A stretch of DNA of 64,000 bases from Stutzerimonas stutzeri (lineage in GTDB: Bacteria > Pseudomonadota > Gammaproteobacteria > Pseudomonadales > Pseudomonadaceae). Every line of letters begins with the position of its first letter. Positions within the stretch are counted from its first letter, which is position 1. The notes beneath the pieces are model-generated. The model had not been told where the DNA came from and did no database searches. It saw only the letters and a list, made by a program, of their open reading frames with translations. The stretch spans positions 101,798 to 165,797 of the forward strand of contig NZ_JAAMQZ010000006.1 of the NCBI RefSeq assembly GCF_013522825.1, written 5' to 3'. Below, piece by piece: positions 1-9,729 of the stretch. The translations under genes and the position numbers were made by a program.

Positions 1-66
1 GCGGAGTTCCTCAAATGGACTTCGAAGATCGATACCAACAACTGGCCGCCAAACAAGGAGGGCTAA
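1..66 (+). CDS. norC: NorC, nitric oxide reductase cytochrome c subunit (3' end only)
   Basis: The first 21 codons of the window read as the C-terminus of NorC (AEFLKWTSKIDTNNW, then PPNKEG and TAA). NorC is the membrane-anchored c-type cytochrome that feeds electrons to NorB. The heme-binding part lies upstream of the window. The stop codon is 3 bp before the norB ATG, and the GGAGGG sequence inside the last NorC codons serves as the norB ribosome binding site, so the two are translationally close. The call rests on the short tail plus the perfect norCB context. Confidence 0.85.
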   Translation, partial: AEFLKWTSKIDTNNWPPNKEG

Positions 67-1500
<1,434 letters not shown>

Positions 1501-1521
1501 GTCGGGTTGCGATGTGAAGTG

Positions 1522-1547
1522 ACGGCCCGGCTGACCCAGCGGGCCGT
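1522..1547 (+). terminator. Hairpin between norB and norD
   Basis: ACGGCCCG pairs with CGGGCCGT across a 10-nt loop and is followed by a T-rich stretch (TTTCTGTTTTG). It could act as a weak terminator or as an mRNA-stabilising hairpin that lowers norD expression relative to norCB. Confidence 0.55.
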
Positions 1548-1603
1548 TTCTGTTTTGCACTGTTTTGAAATGCACCGTTTTGAGGTGCACAGGGGTAAAT
1601 GCC

Positions 1604-3448
1604 ATGGCCTTTGCGATCGAAGTCGAAGAGTGGGTCGGTAGCGTCTGGCACCGCTTCATCACCCGCCGTGCGAACCCGGATTTTCCCGAAGCACGCGTCG
1701 AGCTGGAGAGCATGCGGCGCCCGCTGTCGGTGCTGTTTCGGGCCATGGGCGGCGCCAGTGGCATTGGCGTCGAAGCGGCCAATGCACGTGATCTGATGCT
1801 GCGGCGCAACCTGCTGCAACAGGTTGCCGGGACCTGCAAGCAATTGCCGGTGGCCTGGTGCGATGCGAGCAATCTGCGTTTGCCACAAAGCCTTGCGGTC
1901 TATCCCGAGGCTGAACTCAATCAGGATCTGTATCGCTGGCTGGCGCTGCTTGCGGCGCAGGCGGGCGAGATGCGTCACTGGGCGCGCGACAATCAGCGCT
2001 GGACCCAGTCGCTACTCCAGCAATATCCGGCCATGCGGCCACGCTATGAACGTCTGGTGGAGGCGCATCTGCTGCTGCGTCCCGATCCCGATACATTGTC
2101 CAAAGCCGAAGGCGCGCTGGAGCGTGCGCTGCGTCAGGCGTTGCGGGAACCCGGCAGCGTCGAGCAATTCCCGCGCAGCGAAATCGCCCCCTGGCCGTTG
2201 CCGATGTGGCTGTATCCAGCGGAAAACCTTGGCGTACCACAGGCCACCGAGCTGGCCGATGAAGATCCGGACAACAACCTGCAGGCGCCGGCCACCGAGC
2301 AGAAGGGCATGCGCAAGCGTGCCAAGCGCGTCGAGGAAAACTCCGGCAAGGGCGGCCTGATGCTGTTTCGTCTGGAGAACCTGTTCAGTTGGACCGAACA
2401 CGTCGAGCTGGATCGCCAGAGCGACGACAGTGAAAACGAGGACGCCTCGCGCGTGGCCGAGGACCTCGATGAAATGGCCATGTCGCGCCAGCGCATGCGC
2501 AAGGGCGGCGGGCTGAAGCTGCATCTGGATCTGCCGCCGGCTGATGTCGACGATGTTCCGCTGGGCGAAGGCATCAAGCTGCCGGAGTGGGACTATCGCA
2601 AACAGTGCCTGCAGGAAAATTTCGTCAACCTGCAGATGATGTTGCCGCGCGGCTCCGAACCTCTGGGCTTGCCGCTGCGTCTGAGCCCGCTGGCGCGCAA
2701 GCTGCGCCGTCAGTTCGAGCACCTGCGCAGCGATCGCCAGTGGCTGCGCGGCCAGCCGCAGGGTTCGGAACTGGACATGCAGGCCTGGCTGGATTTCCAT
2801 GTCGAGCGCCAGCATGGCCAGTGCGCCGAGCGTGGGTTGTTCATGGAGCAGCGTCAGAACCGCCGCGATCTGGCCTGCCTGCTGCTCGCCGACCTGTCGA
2901 TGTCCACCGATGCGCACCTGGATGACGAGCACAAGGTCATCGACGTGATCAGCGATAGCCTGCTGCTGTTTGGCGAGGCGCTGTCGGCGGTCGGTGATGA
3001 GTTCGCCTTGTACGGCTTCTCCTCGTTGCGCCGCCATCAGGTGCGGATGCAGGAGCTCAAACGCTTCCGCCAGCCCTATGGCGACGAAACCCGTGGGCGC
3101 ATCCAGGCACTCAAGCCGGGCTACTACACCCGCATGGGCGCGGCCATCCGCCAGGCCACCGAACTGCTCGGCAAGTGCAAGCAGCGACGCAAGCTGCTGT
3201 TGCTGGTGACCGACGGCAAGCCCAATGACCTGGATGTCTACGAGGGTCGTTACGGCGTCGAAGACACCCGCGAGGCGGTCCTCGAAGCCCGCCGTCAGGG
3301 GCTGCTGCCGTTCTGCATCACCATCGACAGCGAGGCGGGCGATTACCTGCCCTACATGTTCGGCGCGAATGGCTACACCCTGATCAAGGAGCCCCAGCAG
3401 CTGCCATTCCGCCTGCCACAGCTGTACAAGCAGTTGACGCAAAGGTGA
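1604..3448 (+). CDS. norD: NorD, nitric oxide reductase activation protein (VWA domain)
   Basis: Accessory protein needed for functional NO reductase, thought to work with the AAA+ ATPase NorQ; cytoplasmic. The ATG at 1604 is preferred over an in-frame TTG at 1565 because AGGGG lies 8 bp upstream and the resulting 614 residues match known NorD length. The C-terminal third is a von Willebrand factor A domain with a MIDAS-type motif DLSMS starting at about D430 and a second conserved aspartate in TDGKPND at about D537. The middle region is highly charged. norQ is not found between norB and norD and must be elsewhere or upstream of norC. Confidence 0.95.
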   Translation: MAFAIEVEEWVGSVWHRFITRRANPDFPEARVELESMRRPLSVLFRAMGGASGIGVEAANARDLMLRRNLLQQVAGTCKQLPVAWCDASNLRLPQSLAVYPEAELNQDLYRWLALLAAQAGEMRHWARDNQRWTQSLLQQYPAMRPRYERLVEAHLLLRPDPDTLSKAEGALERALRQALREPGSVEQFPRSEIAPWPLPMWLYPAENLGVPQATELADEDPDNNLQAPATEQKGMRKRAKRVEENSGKGGLMLFRLENLFSWTEHVELDRQSDDSENEDASRVAEDLDEMAMSRQRMRKGGGLKLHLDLPPADVDDVPLGEGIKLPEWDYRKQCLQENFVNLQMMLPRGSEPLGLPLRLSPLARKLRRQFEHLRSDRQWLRGQPQGSELDMQAWLDFHVERQHGQCAERGLFMEQRQNRRDLACLLLADLSMSTDAHLDDEHKVIDVISDSLLLFGEALSAVGDEFALYGFSSLRRHQVRMQELKRFRQPYGDETRGRIQALKPGYYTRMGAAIRQATELLGKCKQRRKLLLLVTDGKPNDLDVYEGRYGVEDTREAVLEARRQGLLPFCITIDSEAGDYLPYMFGANGYTLIKEPQQLPFRLPQLYKQLTQR

Positions 3449-3463
3449 AACCGCCAGAACGGC

Positions 3464-3498
3464 AGCCACAAGCCACAAGCCACAAGCCACAAGCCACA
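3464..3498. repeat. Tandem heptad array, 5 x AGCCACA
   Basis: Five perfect head-to-tail copies just after norD, followed by AGCTTCAAG. It has the same 7-bp period as the TTGCAGC array 170 bp further on, but a different unit. Confidence 0.95.
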
Positions 3499-3670
3499 AG
3501 CTTCAAGTTGTAGGGCCGAACTTGTTCGGCTGTTGTTCGGCTGCGCATCTTTGGCCGAATAAATTCGGTCCTACAGGTGGCGGTCGTCAGCTGTAGGCCG
3601 GGTCACGCCTCATCGATCCGACGAGCGGAACCTCGGTGGATGTAAAAAGCGACATCCACCCTACACTGGC

Positions 3671-3740
3671 TTGCAGCTTGCAGCTTGCAGCTTGCAGCTT
3701 GCAGCTTGCAGCTTGCAGCTTGCAGCTTGCAGCTTGCAGC
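3671..3740. repeat. Tandem heptad array, 10 x TTGCAGC
   Basis: Ten perfect copies followed by a partial TTGC. It ends 49 bp before the ribA start codon. An open reading frame runs through it (SLQLAAC heptapeptide) and into ribA, but this is not taken as coding. The TTGCAG of the last unit (3734-3739) sits 16 bp upstream of CACTAT (3756-3761), so the array could supply -35-like sequence; that last point is inference. Confidence 0.97.
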
Positions 3741-3789
3741 TTGCTTCTGCTGTTACACTATCCGCTTTTCCGCTTCTGGAGTTTCTCCG

Positions 3790-4407
3790 GTGTCTGTCGT
3801 GTTCGTCGCCGCTTCCCAATTGCCGACGCCGTTCGGTGTATTCACCATGCATGGTTTTCTCGATCAGGACACAGGCAAGGAGCATGTCGTACTGACCATG
3901 GGTGACGTTGCAGATGGCAAGCCTGTGCTGGGTCGCCTGCATTCCGAATGTCTCACCGGCGATGCCCTGTTCAGCCTGCGCTGTGATTGCGGCTTCCAGC
4001 TGGAAGCGGCATTGAGCGCCATTGCCGACGAAGGGCGTGGCGCGTTGCTGTATCTGCGCCAGGAAGGCCGTGGCATCGGCCTGCTGAACAAGATCCGTGC
4101 CTACGAGCTGCAGGACCAGGGCGCCGATACCGTCGAAGCCAACGAGCGCCTGGGCTTCGCTCCGGACATGCGTGACTACGCGATCTGCCTGCCGATGCTA
4201 GACCATCTGGGCATATCCGAAATCAAGCTGATGACCAACAATCCGCGCAAGGTCAAGGCGTTGCAGGGGTTTGGCATCCGTGTCGCCGAGCGTATGCCGC
4301 TGCAGATCGCGCATAACCCGCACAACCGCAAGTACCTCGCCACCAAGGCCGGCAAGCTCGGCCACCTGCTCGGCGAAATTCATCAGGGTGAAGCCGAACA
4401 ATCATGA
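3790..4407 (+). CDS. ribA: RibA, GTP cyclohydrolase II
   Basis: Converts GTP to 2,5-diamino-6-ribosylamino-4(3H)-pyrimidinone 5'-phosphate plus formate and pyrophosphate, the first step of riboflavin synthesis; cytosolic. The GTG start at 3790 gives 205 residues, the same as other Pseudomonas RibA proteins. A longer in-frame reading through the upstream heptad array was rejected because it would add a low-complexity leader of repeated SLQLAAC units. Zinc-binding cysteines fall at C54, C65 and C67 ([13 protein letters not shown]), as in E. coli RibA. The sequence [11 protein letters not shown] is the typical GTP-binding segment. Its stop overlaps the next gene's start by 4 bp (ATGA). Confidence 0.97.
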   Translation: MSVVFVAASQLPTPFGVFTMHGFLDQDTGKEHVVLTMGDVADGKPVLGRLHSECLTGDALFSLRCDCGFQLEAALSAIADEGRGALLYLRQEGRGIGLLNKIRAYELQDQGADTVEANERLGFAPDMRDYAICLPMLDHLGISEIKLMTNNPRKVKALQGFGIRVAERMPLQIAHNPHNRKYLATKAGKLGHLLGEIHQGEAEQS

Positions 4408-4808
4408 AGCGTACCGAAGAAAGGACTCGACTGAACCGGCTCTGGTGGTTCTGGCTGGCGCTGTGTCTGCTGCCCTGGCTGTTGCTGGGGCCACTCGACG
4501 TCAATCTGGGGCTGCCGCCCATCGCGATATTCATCACCGGGCTGTTCGCCTTGTTCCCGAGCCTCAAGGCCTTTTCGGCTTTCAAGCGCGCGCTTTTTGC
4601 CCTGCAGGAGCGTGACGAGGCGGGGGAACGTGAGCGCTGGGCCACCTTGCAGCGGGCTCAGGTCATGGGCTTGTACTGGGCTGCCCTGCCGGCCTGGCTG
4701 GCGGCGCTGGGTTCGCTGTCGGGGCTGGGCGGCGTGGCCTGTCTGCTGCTGGTCTTCGGCAGCCTGATGACCATCATTCTCTACCGCATCCCGAAGCCGG
4801 TGCTCTGA
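4404..4808 (+). CDS. Small integral membrane protein of unknown function
   Basis: A 134-residue protein whose ATG overlaps the ribA stop (ATGA), so it is translationally coupled to ribA. It has two hydrophobic segments near the N-terminus (about 14-32 and 36-54), a charged middle ([16 protein letters not shown], about 66-82) and two further hydrophobic segments (about 88-126). I see no catalytic motif. The same position after ribA is held by a conserved hypothetical gene in related pseudomonads, as far as I recall. Function is not assigned. Confidence 0.75.
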   Translation: MKRTEERTRLNRLWWFWLALCLLPWLLLGPLDVNLGLPPIAIFITGLFALFPSLKAFSAFKRALFALQERDEAGERERWATLQRAQVMGLYWAALPAWLAALGSLSGLGGVACLLLVFGSLMTIILYRIPKPVL

Positions 4809-4812
4809 GCCC

Positions 4813-4981
4813 GTAGCCTGGATTAGCCGAAGGCGTAATTCGGGATTCCAACGTTCGTGGCATATCTCGGCCATCCGAGGCGCGATCCGGCTCGGTTCGT
4901 CGGGTCGATAAAGCGCGACCCGACCTACAACACCATGCCTCATGCTTTGTAGGTCGGATTAGCCGAAGGCGTAATCCGACG
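4813..4981. repeat. Cluster of three GTAGG/CCTAC-type hairpin repeats
   Basis: Between converging genes lie GTAGCCTGGATTA-GCCGAAGGC-type (from 4813), an inverted-orientation unit ending GACCCGACCTAC (4898-4927) and GTAGGTCGGATTA-GCCGAAGGC-TAATCCGAC (4949-4980). Each forms a short hairpin; two have the GCC-GAA-GGC loop. They belong to the dispersed family found throughout the window. Confidence 0.85.
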
Positions 4982-5008
4982 ATCCGAAGGCGTAAACCGA
5001 CAATTCAC

Positions 5009-5737
5009 TCATCGCGGCTGGATGATCGGCGGCTGCACGGTGAAATCCACATGCACATCGACCTGGAACACCTCGGCCAGGTGTTCCGGCGTCAGCACCT
5101 GTTGCGGCGTACCGGTGCGATAAAGGCGGCCCCGATGCATCAGGCACAGGCGGTCGCAGTAGCGTGCGGCCAATGCCAGATCGTGGATGGACACCAGCAC
5201 GCCACGCCCTTCGCCGGCGTATTGCCTGAGCAGTTCGAGAATATGCCGCTGGTAGTACAGGTCGAGGCTGGCCACCGGCTCGTCGGCGATCAGCACGCGC
5301 GGCTCGCCGGCCAGCACGCGGGCCAGCCAGACGCGGGTCTGCTCGCCACCGGAGAGCTGGTCGATGCGCCGGTCGCGCCACTGCCATACACCGGCCTGAT
5401 GCATGGCATGGTGAATCCTGTCCGTATCCTCGTCGCCCCAGGGCAGGCGGCCCAAGGTGACGATGTTCGCCACGTTCAGGGCCCAGGCGCTCTGGCTGGC
5501 CTGTGGCAGCAGCGCCACCTGGCGCGCCCTTTCATGGATGCTCAAGCGCTGGCTGGGCTGGCCGTCGATGGCTATCCGGCCTCGATGCCTTTGCACGCCG
5601 GCCAGGCAGTTGAGCAGGGTCGACTTGCCCGAGCCGTTGGGGCCGATGATGCCCAGCACTTCGCCGGCATTGAGTGCCAGATCGACGTCATGCAGGCGCT
5701 CGTCCACGCTCAGACCGTGGGCACGGATCAGCTCCAT
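5009..5737 (-). CDS. btuD: ABC transporter ATP-binding protein, vitamin B12 import type (BtuD-like)
   Basis: Cytoplasmic ATPase that powers a FecCD-type importer. The ATG at 5737 gives 242 residues and overlaps the permease stop by 10 bp; an upstream in-frame extension was rejected as it lies inside the permease gene. Visible motifs are Walker A GPNGSGKST (about 32-40), signature LSGGEQTR, Walker B VLIADEP and the switch histidine in SIHDLALA. Cobalamin as substrate is inferred from the riboswitch-headed operon and adjacent cob genes; by motif alone it could be a siderophore/heme ATPase. Confidence 0.85.
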   Translation of the reverse strand: MELIRAHGLSVDERLHDVDLALNAGEVLGIIGPNGSGKSTLLNCLAGVQRHRGRIAIDGQPSQRLSIHERARQVALLPQASQSAWALNVANIVTLGRLPWGDEDTDRIHHAMHQAGVWQWRDRRIDQLSGGEQTRVWLARVLAGEPRVLIADEPVASLDLYYQRHILELLRQYAGEGRGVLVSIHDLALAARYCDRLCLMHRGRLYRTGTPQQVLTPEHLAEVFQVDVHVDFTVQPPIIQPR

Positions 5738-6714
5738 TTCTGCCGCTCCCGCCAGACCAGCCAGATGAACAGGGGCGCCCCGATCAGCGAAGTGAGCACC
5801 CCCAGCTTGAGTTCGCGCCCTGGCGGCAACAGCCGAACCACTAGGTCGGCGCAAAGCACCAGCGTGGCGCCGGCCAGCATCGAAGGGATCAACAGGCGAT
5901 CGGGACGATGATTGACCAGTGGCCGAACCAGGTGCGGCACGATCAGCCCGACGAAGCCGATCGCGCCGGCCACGGCCACCGCCGAGCCGACCAGCACCGC
6001 GGCGCCGAGGACGATCAGCCGGCTGCCGCGTTTGACGTTCAGCCCGAGGCTCTGCGCGGCCTGTTCGCCCAGGCTCAGGCCGTAGAGCAGGGGCCGCTGG
6101 CGCAGGATCAGCAGGCTGCCGATCAACAGCGCCGGCAGCAGGATGCGCAGGTGATCAAGCCCGCGTTCGGACACCGAGCCCAGCAGCCAGAACACCAGTT
6201 CCTGCATGGCGAAGGGATTGGGCGCGAAGTTGAGCACCATCGCCAGCGCGGCGCCGCTGACGGTGGAAATCGCCAGGCCGGCCATGATCACCATCGATGG
6301 ACGCGAGGAGCCGGCCAGGGCCAGCATCAGGACCAGGGCGATACCGGCACCGAGCAGCCCGGCCAGCGCTGGCGCCATCTCGCCGGCGAAGGACAGCAGA
6401 CCGAAATAGAACACCGCCGCCGCGCCGAGCGCCGCACCCTGGCTGGCACCGATCAGCCCGGGGTCGGCCAGCGGATTGCGCAGCAGCCCCTGCAATGCGG
6501 CGCCGGAGAGACCCAGCGCCGCGCCGACGCAGATGGCCAGCAGGGTGCGTGGCAGGCGGATATCACCGACCACGATGGCCTCCAGCGAATCTGCTCCACG
6601 CAGCCAGTCGAGCAGCCCGCCGGCCATGTTGACCGACGTCGAGCCCAGGCTCAGCGAGAGCAGGGCAGCGATCAGCAGCAAGCCGCCGAGCAATGGCGTG
6701 ATCAGTCGAGCCAT
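5728..6714 (-). CDS. btuC: FecCD-family ABC permease (BtuC-like)
   Basis: Inner-membrane permease of the vitamin B12/iron-siderophore family. The start MARLITPLLGG at 6714 gives 328 residues and overlaps the upstream binding-protein gene by 13 bp, typical for coupled translation; an earlier in-frame ATG at 6759 lies deeper in that gene. The protein is hydrophobic throughout with about ten segments and has the family signatures RLPRTL and GGALG-like loop (CVGAALGLSGAALQG). It sits between the binding protein and the ATPase in a riboswitch-headed operon. Confidence 0.88.
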   Translation of the reverse strand: MARLITPLLGGLLLIAALLSLSLGSTSVNMAGGLLDWLRGADSLEAIVVGDIRLPRTLLAICVGAALGLSGAALQGLLRNPLADPGLIGASQGAALGAAAVFYFGLLSFAGEMAPALAGLLGAGIALVLMLALAGSSRPSMVIMAGLAISTVSGAALAMVLNFAPNPFAMQELVFWLLGSVSERGLDHLRILLPALLIGSLLILRQRPLLYGLSLGEQAAQSLGLNVKRGSRLIVLGAAVLVGSAVAVAGAIGFVGLIVPHLVRPLVNHRPDRLLIPSMLAGATLVLCADLVVRLLPPGRELKLGVLTSLIGAPLFIWLVWRERQKWS

Positions 6715-7478
6715 TGGTGCAATTGTCCTATCAGTTCCCAGGTCCATGGCCCCGGACATTGCCAGCGCCAGAATTCGCTGGTCAGCCAGCGCTCAGCCGG
6801 CACGCTCCTGGCCAGCGCCGGGTGTTCGGCGAACTGGTTGGCGCGTGCGCGATGCTTGGGCGCGGCCCACAGAATCGCATCCGGGGGATCGCTGGCGATC
6901 CGCTCCAGGTCCAGGCGCTGGTAACCGGGTTCGGTCAGGTAGTTGGTCCAGCCGGCGTGCTGGAGAATCTCGTGCTCCAGCGTGCCCTGTCCGGTGCCGA
7001 TGGCGTTGGCGCCGAGCAGCAGCAGGCGCTGCGGCCTGGCCGGTCGGGGCATTGGGGCGGGCACGGTGCTGGCGAGCGTTTCCGGTAGTTGCAGGGCGCG
7101 CAGGAACTGTTTTTCGTACTCCACCACCTGCTGCAGGGTGCGCGGCAGCGGCAGCACCTGTGTCTCCACACCCAGACTTTCCAGGCGTTGGCGCAGTTGC
7201 GTCGCCGAAAACTGACCGGCCAGCACCAGATCGGGTCGCAGCGCGAAGATCTGCTCCAGACTGCCATCGTGCACTGGCCACTCGGGACCGATCCAGTCGA
7301 TGGGGTAACGGCGTTGCAATTGCGACAGGGCCACCACGTTGTTCCGGTCCGCATGATGGGCGATCAGCCAGTCCGCGCACAGGCCGAGGGAGAGGATGCG
7401 TTGCGGCGCGGCTGAATAGCTTGCGCCAGGGAGTATGCAGAACATGGCCAGGGCGATTTGAGCAATGCGATTGATCAT
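6702..7478 (-). CDS. btuF: Periplasmic cobalamin-binding protein (BtuF-like)
   Basis: Solute-binding component of a class III ABC importer. The 258-residue protein begins with a Sec signal (MINRIAQIALAMFCILPGAS, cleavage near residue 22), followed by the helical-backbone TroA/BtuF fold: RILSLGLCADWLIAHHAD at the N-terminus and the long mid-helix region LPRTLQQVVEYEKQFLRALQ. It is upstream of and overlaps the FecCD permease, and lies 212 bp downstream of the TonB receptor. Assignment to B12 is from context (riboswitch, cob genes). Confidence 0.83.
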   Translation of the reverse strand: MINRIAQIALAMFCILPGASYSAAPQRILSLGLCADWLIAHHADRNNVVALSQLQRRYPIDWIGPEWPVHDGSLEQIFALRPDLVLAGQFSATQLRQRLESLGVETQVLPLPRTLQQVVEYEKQFLRALQLPETLASTVPAPMPRPARPQRLLLLGANAIGTGQGTLEHEILQHAGWTNYLTEPGYQRLDLERIASDPPDAILWAAPKHRARANQFAEHPALARSVPAERWLTSEFWRWQCPGPWTWELIGQLHQWLD

Positions 7479-7543
7479 TTGGCCAAAAGGTTGCTGGGTA
7501 ATGAGAAGTCAGCACGTTACCTGAAAAGGCAAGGTGCTGACGG

Positions 7544-7660
7544 TGTAGGGCGGATCAATGCTTCATCGATCCGCCGGACGCAGGCTACGGCGGCATGGAA
7601 TGTCGGGGGACCTGCGTGTCGAGTCAGGCATCAGCCCCGGATTACGCCTACGGCTAATCC
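7544..7660. repeat. Hairpin repeats between the B12 receptor and its binding protein
   Basis: GTAGGGCGGATC...GATCCGCC (7544-7575) and GGATTA-CGCCTACGG-TAATCC (7639-7660) are members of the dispersed hairpin family. They sit inside the predicted transcript that links the receptor to the ABC importer and might alter its downstream expression. Confidence 0.75.
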
Positions 7661-7690
7661 AGACGGTCTGTGGCGCCTCGGCAAAGGCAT

Positions 7691-9613
7691 TCAGAAACGG
7701 TAACCAACGCTCAGCTGTACCTCCTCCTCGGGTGCGGGATAGCGGCTGGCTGCGGTGGCGAAGGCATCGTAGCGTTTGCCGGTCAGGTTGTTGATCCGTA
7801 GTTTGGTGTTGAACTGCCTGTATTCATAGGCCAGAGCGGCATTGACCAAGGTGTAGCTGCCGGCCTTCTGCTGAACATTGGCATCGTCGCCAGAGTAATA
7901 GCGCTTGCCTGTATATACCGCCTCCACGTAGCTGCGCAGTCCAGGCAGGATTTCATAGCTCATGTGAGCACTGGCGCTGTGGCGCGACACCCAGGGCACG
8001 TCATTGCCTTTGAAGCTGCCGTCGCGGTACTCGGAATCGGTGAAGCTGTACTGACCACCGATACTCAGATCAGCGCTGAGTTGGCGTTCGGCTTCGAGCA
8101 GAACGCCCTTGCGCAGGGTCTTGTCCAGGTTGATGTTGGCGCCATCGAAGCCCCAGGCGCTGTTGGGGCCGGGTGCGGTCGGGTCATACATCAACTCGTC
8201 TTCCAGTTCCAGGCGATACACCGTGAGGCGGTATTGCTGAATGCCGTCGTTCCACTCGACGCCGCTTTCCCAGGATTCGCCGGTTTGCGGTTTGAGAAAG
8301 GTGACATCCGGCGAAGTAAAACCGTTTTCGTCGACATTGGCCCAGCGCAGAACGTCCTCGCGCCTGATGAATACGCGGGTCTGCTCGTTGGCTTGCCAGC
8401 TCAGGCCGATACTGCTGCTGCCTTCGCGATCACGATGCGCTCGGCTGGAAGCGGTGCTTTCGTCATCCGCTTCGCTGACGCGGTAACCGATCACCAGATT
8501 CAATCCATTCCCGAGATCCTGGCTGAACTGTGTGTACCAGTCGCGCAGAGTTTGTTGTGCGAGGGTGTCGCCCCACGAAGCCAGGTACTCGTAATCGCTG
8601 GTGATATGGTCATGGCCCAGCAGCCATTCGGCTTGCCCGAGAGGCGAATCGAATCGGGCGGTAAGACGCGGGCTGATGGTTTCGATACGGGTGCCCTGGG
8701 TGAATTCAGAGCCGGGGCCGAAACTGCCGACTCCATCTTGATCGCTGTGGCTGTAGTCGAGGTGCGCACTCCAGACTTCACTCAGGCGCTGTTCCAGCGC
8801 CAGGCGATGAACCTGGCTTTTGCTGTCGTTCCAGGCCAGCGAGTTGCTCTGCTTGCGGTCTTGGCGGCGCTGAGCCAGAGAAAGTGCGTTGGGAAAAAGC
8901 AGTTCGTCATCCACCGTCTGGTATTCATAAAACACGTGGCCGTTGTCGTGTTCATAACGCAGGCGGGCGAAGGCATTGCTGTAGTCGGCGTTGTTATGGT
9001 CGCGGTAATTGTCGTTGCTGCGGGTTTCGCCGCTCGCATACAGCGAGAAACCACCCCCGAGCTGCTGATGCAGGTGCCCGCGAAAGGCTTCATGGTCGTG
9101 ACTGCCTCGGCTGGCTTCGACATAGGCCTCGTTGCTGGATGGGGTGCGCGTGATGATGTTGATGACACCGCCCACTGCCTGATCGCCATAGAGAACGGTC
9201 CCGGCGCCACGAATGATCTCGATCCGCTCGATATTCGCCAGCGGGACGCTGTTCAGGTCAGCGCTGGCCAGGGTCGGCTGATTCAGGCGGCGACCATCGA
9301 CCAGGACCAGGGTGTTGTTGGCGGCATTTTCGCCGAAACCGCGCAGGCTGATGGCGGCGCGGTTACCGTCACCCATGGTGTCGCGAATCTGCAGGCCGGC
9401 CTGGCTGCGCAGTACATCGAGCAGGTCGCTGCTGGCACTGGCCTCGATCTGCTCGCGGTCGATCACTGCTACGCTGGCTGGGGTCGGCGCTTTCAAATTG
9501 GTCGCGCGGGTAATCACCATGGGCGGCAATTGCGCGCTGAAAGAGCTCTCATCGGCAGCGAGCGCCAGGCCGGGTGTCAGGGCGATGGCCAGGGCCAAAC
9601 GGGACAGTTTCAT
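7691..9613 (-). CDS. btuB: TonB-dependent outer membrane receptor, cobalamin type (BtuB-like)
   Basis: Outer membrane active transporter, energised by TonB. The 640-residue protein has a signal peptide (about 1-19), a TonB-box-like segment PPMVITRA (about 30-37), a plug domain (about 45-155, with SLRGFGENAANNTLVLVDGRR and EIIRGAGTVLYGDQAVGGVINI) and a beta-barrel ending in aromatic VGYRF, the usual outer membrane sorting signal. A cobalamin riboswitch directly precedes it, which gives the substrate. Its length is close to that of BtuB (about 600-640). Expression should fall when adenosylcobalamin is plentiful. Confidence 0.92.
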   Translation of the reverse strand: MKLSRLALAIALTPGLALAADESSFSAQLPPMVITRATNLKAPTPASVAVIDREQIEASASSDLLDVLRSQAGLQIRDTMGDGNRAAISLRGFGENAANNTLVLVDGRRLNQPTLASADLNSVPLANIERIEIIRGAGTVLYGDQAVGGVINIITRTPSSNEAYVEASRGSHDHEAFRGHLHQQLGGGFSLYASGETRSNDNYRDHNNADYSNAFARLRYEHDNGHVFYEYQTVDDELLFPNALSLAQRRQDRKQSNSLAWNDSKSQVHRLALEQRLSEVWSAHLDYSHSDQDGVGSFGPGSEFTQGTRIETISPRLTARFDSPLGQAEWLLGHDHITSDYEYLASWGDTLAQQTLRDWYTQFSQDLGNGLNLVIGYRVSEADDESTASSRAHRDREGSSSIGLSWQANEQTRVFIRREDVLRWANVDENGFTSPDVTFLKPQTGESWESGVEWNDGIQQYRLTVYRLELEDELMYDPTAPGPNSAWGFDGANINLDKTLRKGVLLEAERQLSADLSIGGQYSFTDSEYRDGSFKGNDVPWVSRHSASAHMSYEILPGLRSYVEAVYTGKRYYSGDDANVQQKAGSYTLVNAALAYEYRQFNTKLRINNLTGKRYDAFATAASRYPAPEEEVQLSVGYRF

Positions 9614-9729
9614 CGGTCAAGAATCCTCAAAAGATCGAAGCACTTTTGAGGAGGGCAGGAACAAGCGTGGGGTCCGGAATGCAGGTGGCCGCGCTTGACG
9701 GTGCTGCCCTCCGCAACACCAGTCGAATC

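Larger units (their letters stand above)
3449..3789. repeat. 341-bp gene-free region made of repeats upstream of ribA
   Basis: No gene is seen. From left to right it holds five tandem AGCCACA heptads (3464-3498), a GTAGG-led palindrome with CCGAA/TTCGG arms (about 3510-3584), a GTAGG hairpin with a CGGGTC arm (about 3595-3627), a GGTGGATGT/ACATCCACC hairpin (about 3636-3663), and ten perfect TTGCAGC heptads (3671-3740). The last 49 bp before ribA are unique. The segment 3508-3740 is closely matched at 41966-42202. Confidence 0.95.

Noticed and set aside
1565..1603. TTG start adding 13 residues to NorD
   Set aside because: The ATG at 1604 has a well-placed AGGGG, and the shorter protein matches the known length.
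3464..3740. Possible CRISPR array
   Set aside because: Units are 7 bp and head-to-tail with no spacers, and no cas genes are present.
3685..3789. N-terminal extension of RibA with repeating SLQLAAC
   Set aside because: It is the translation of the TTGCAGC array. The conserved RibA N-terminus begins at GTG 3790, and the full length then equals other RibA proteins.
3449..3789. FMN riboswitch before ribA
   Set aside because: None of the conserved FMN-box elements are seen; the region is explained by repeats.
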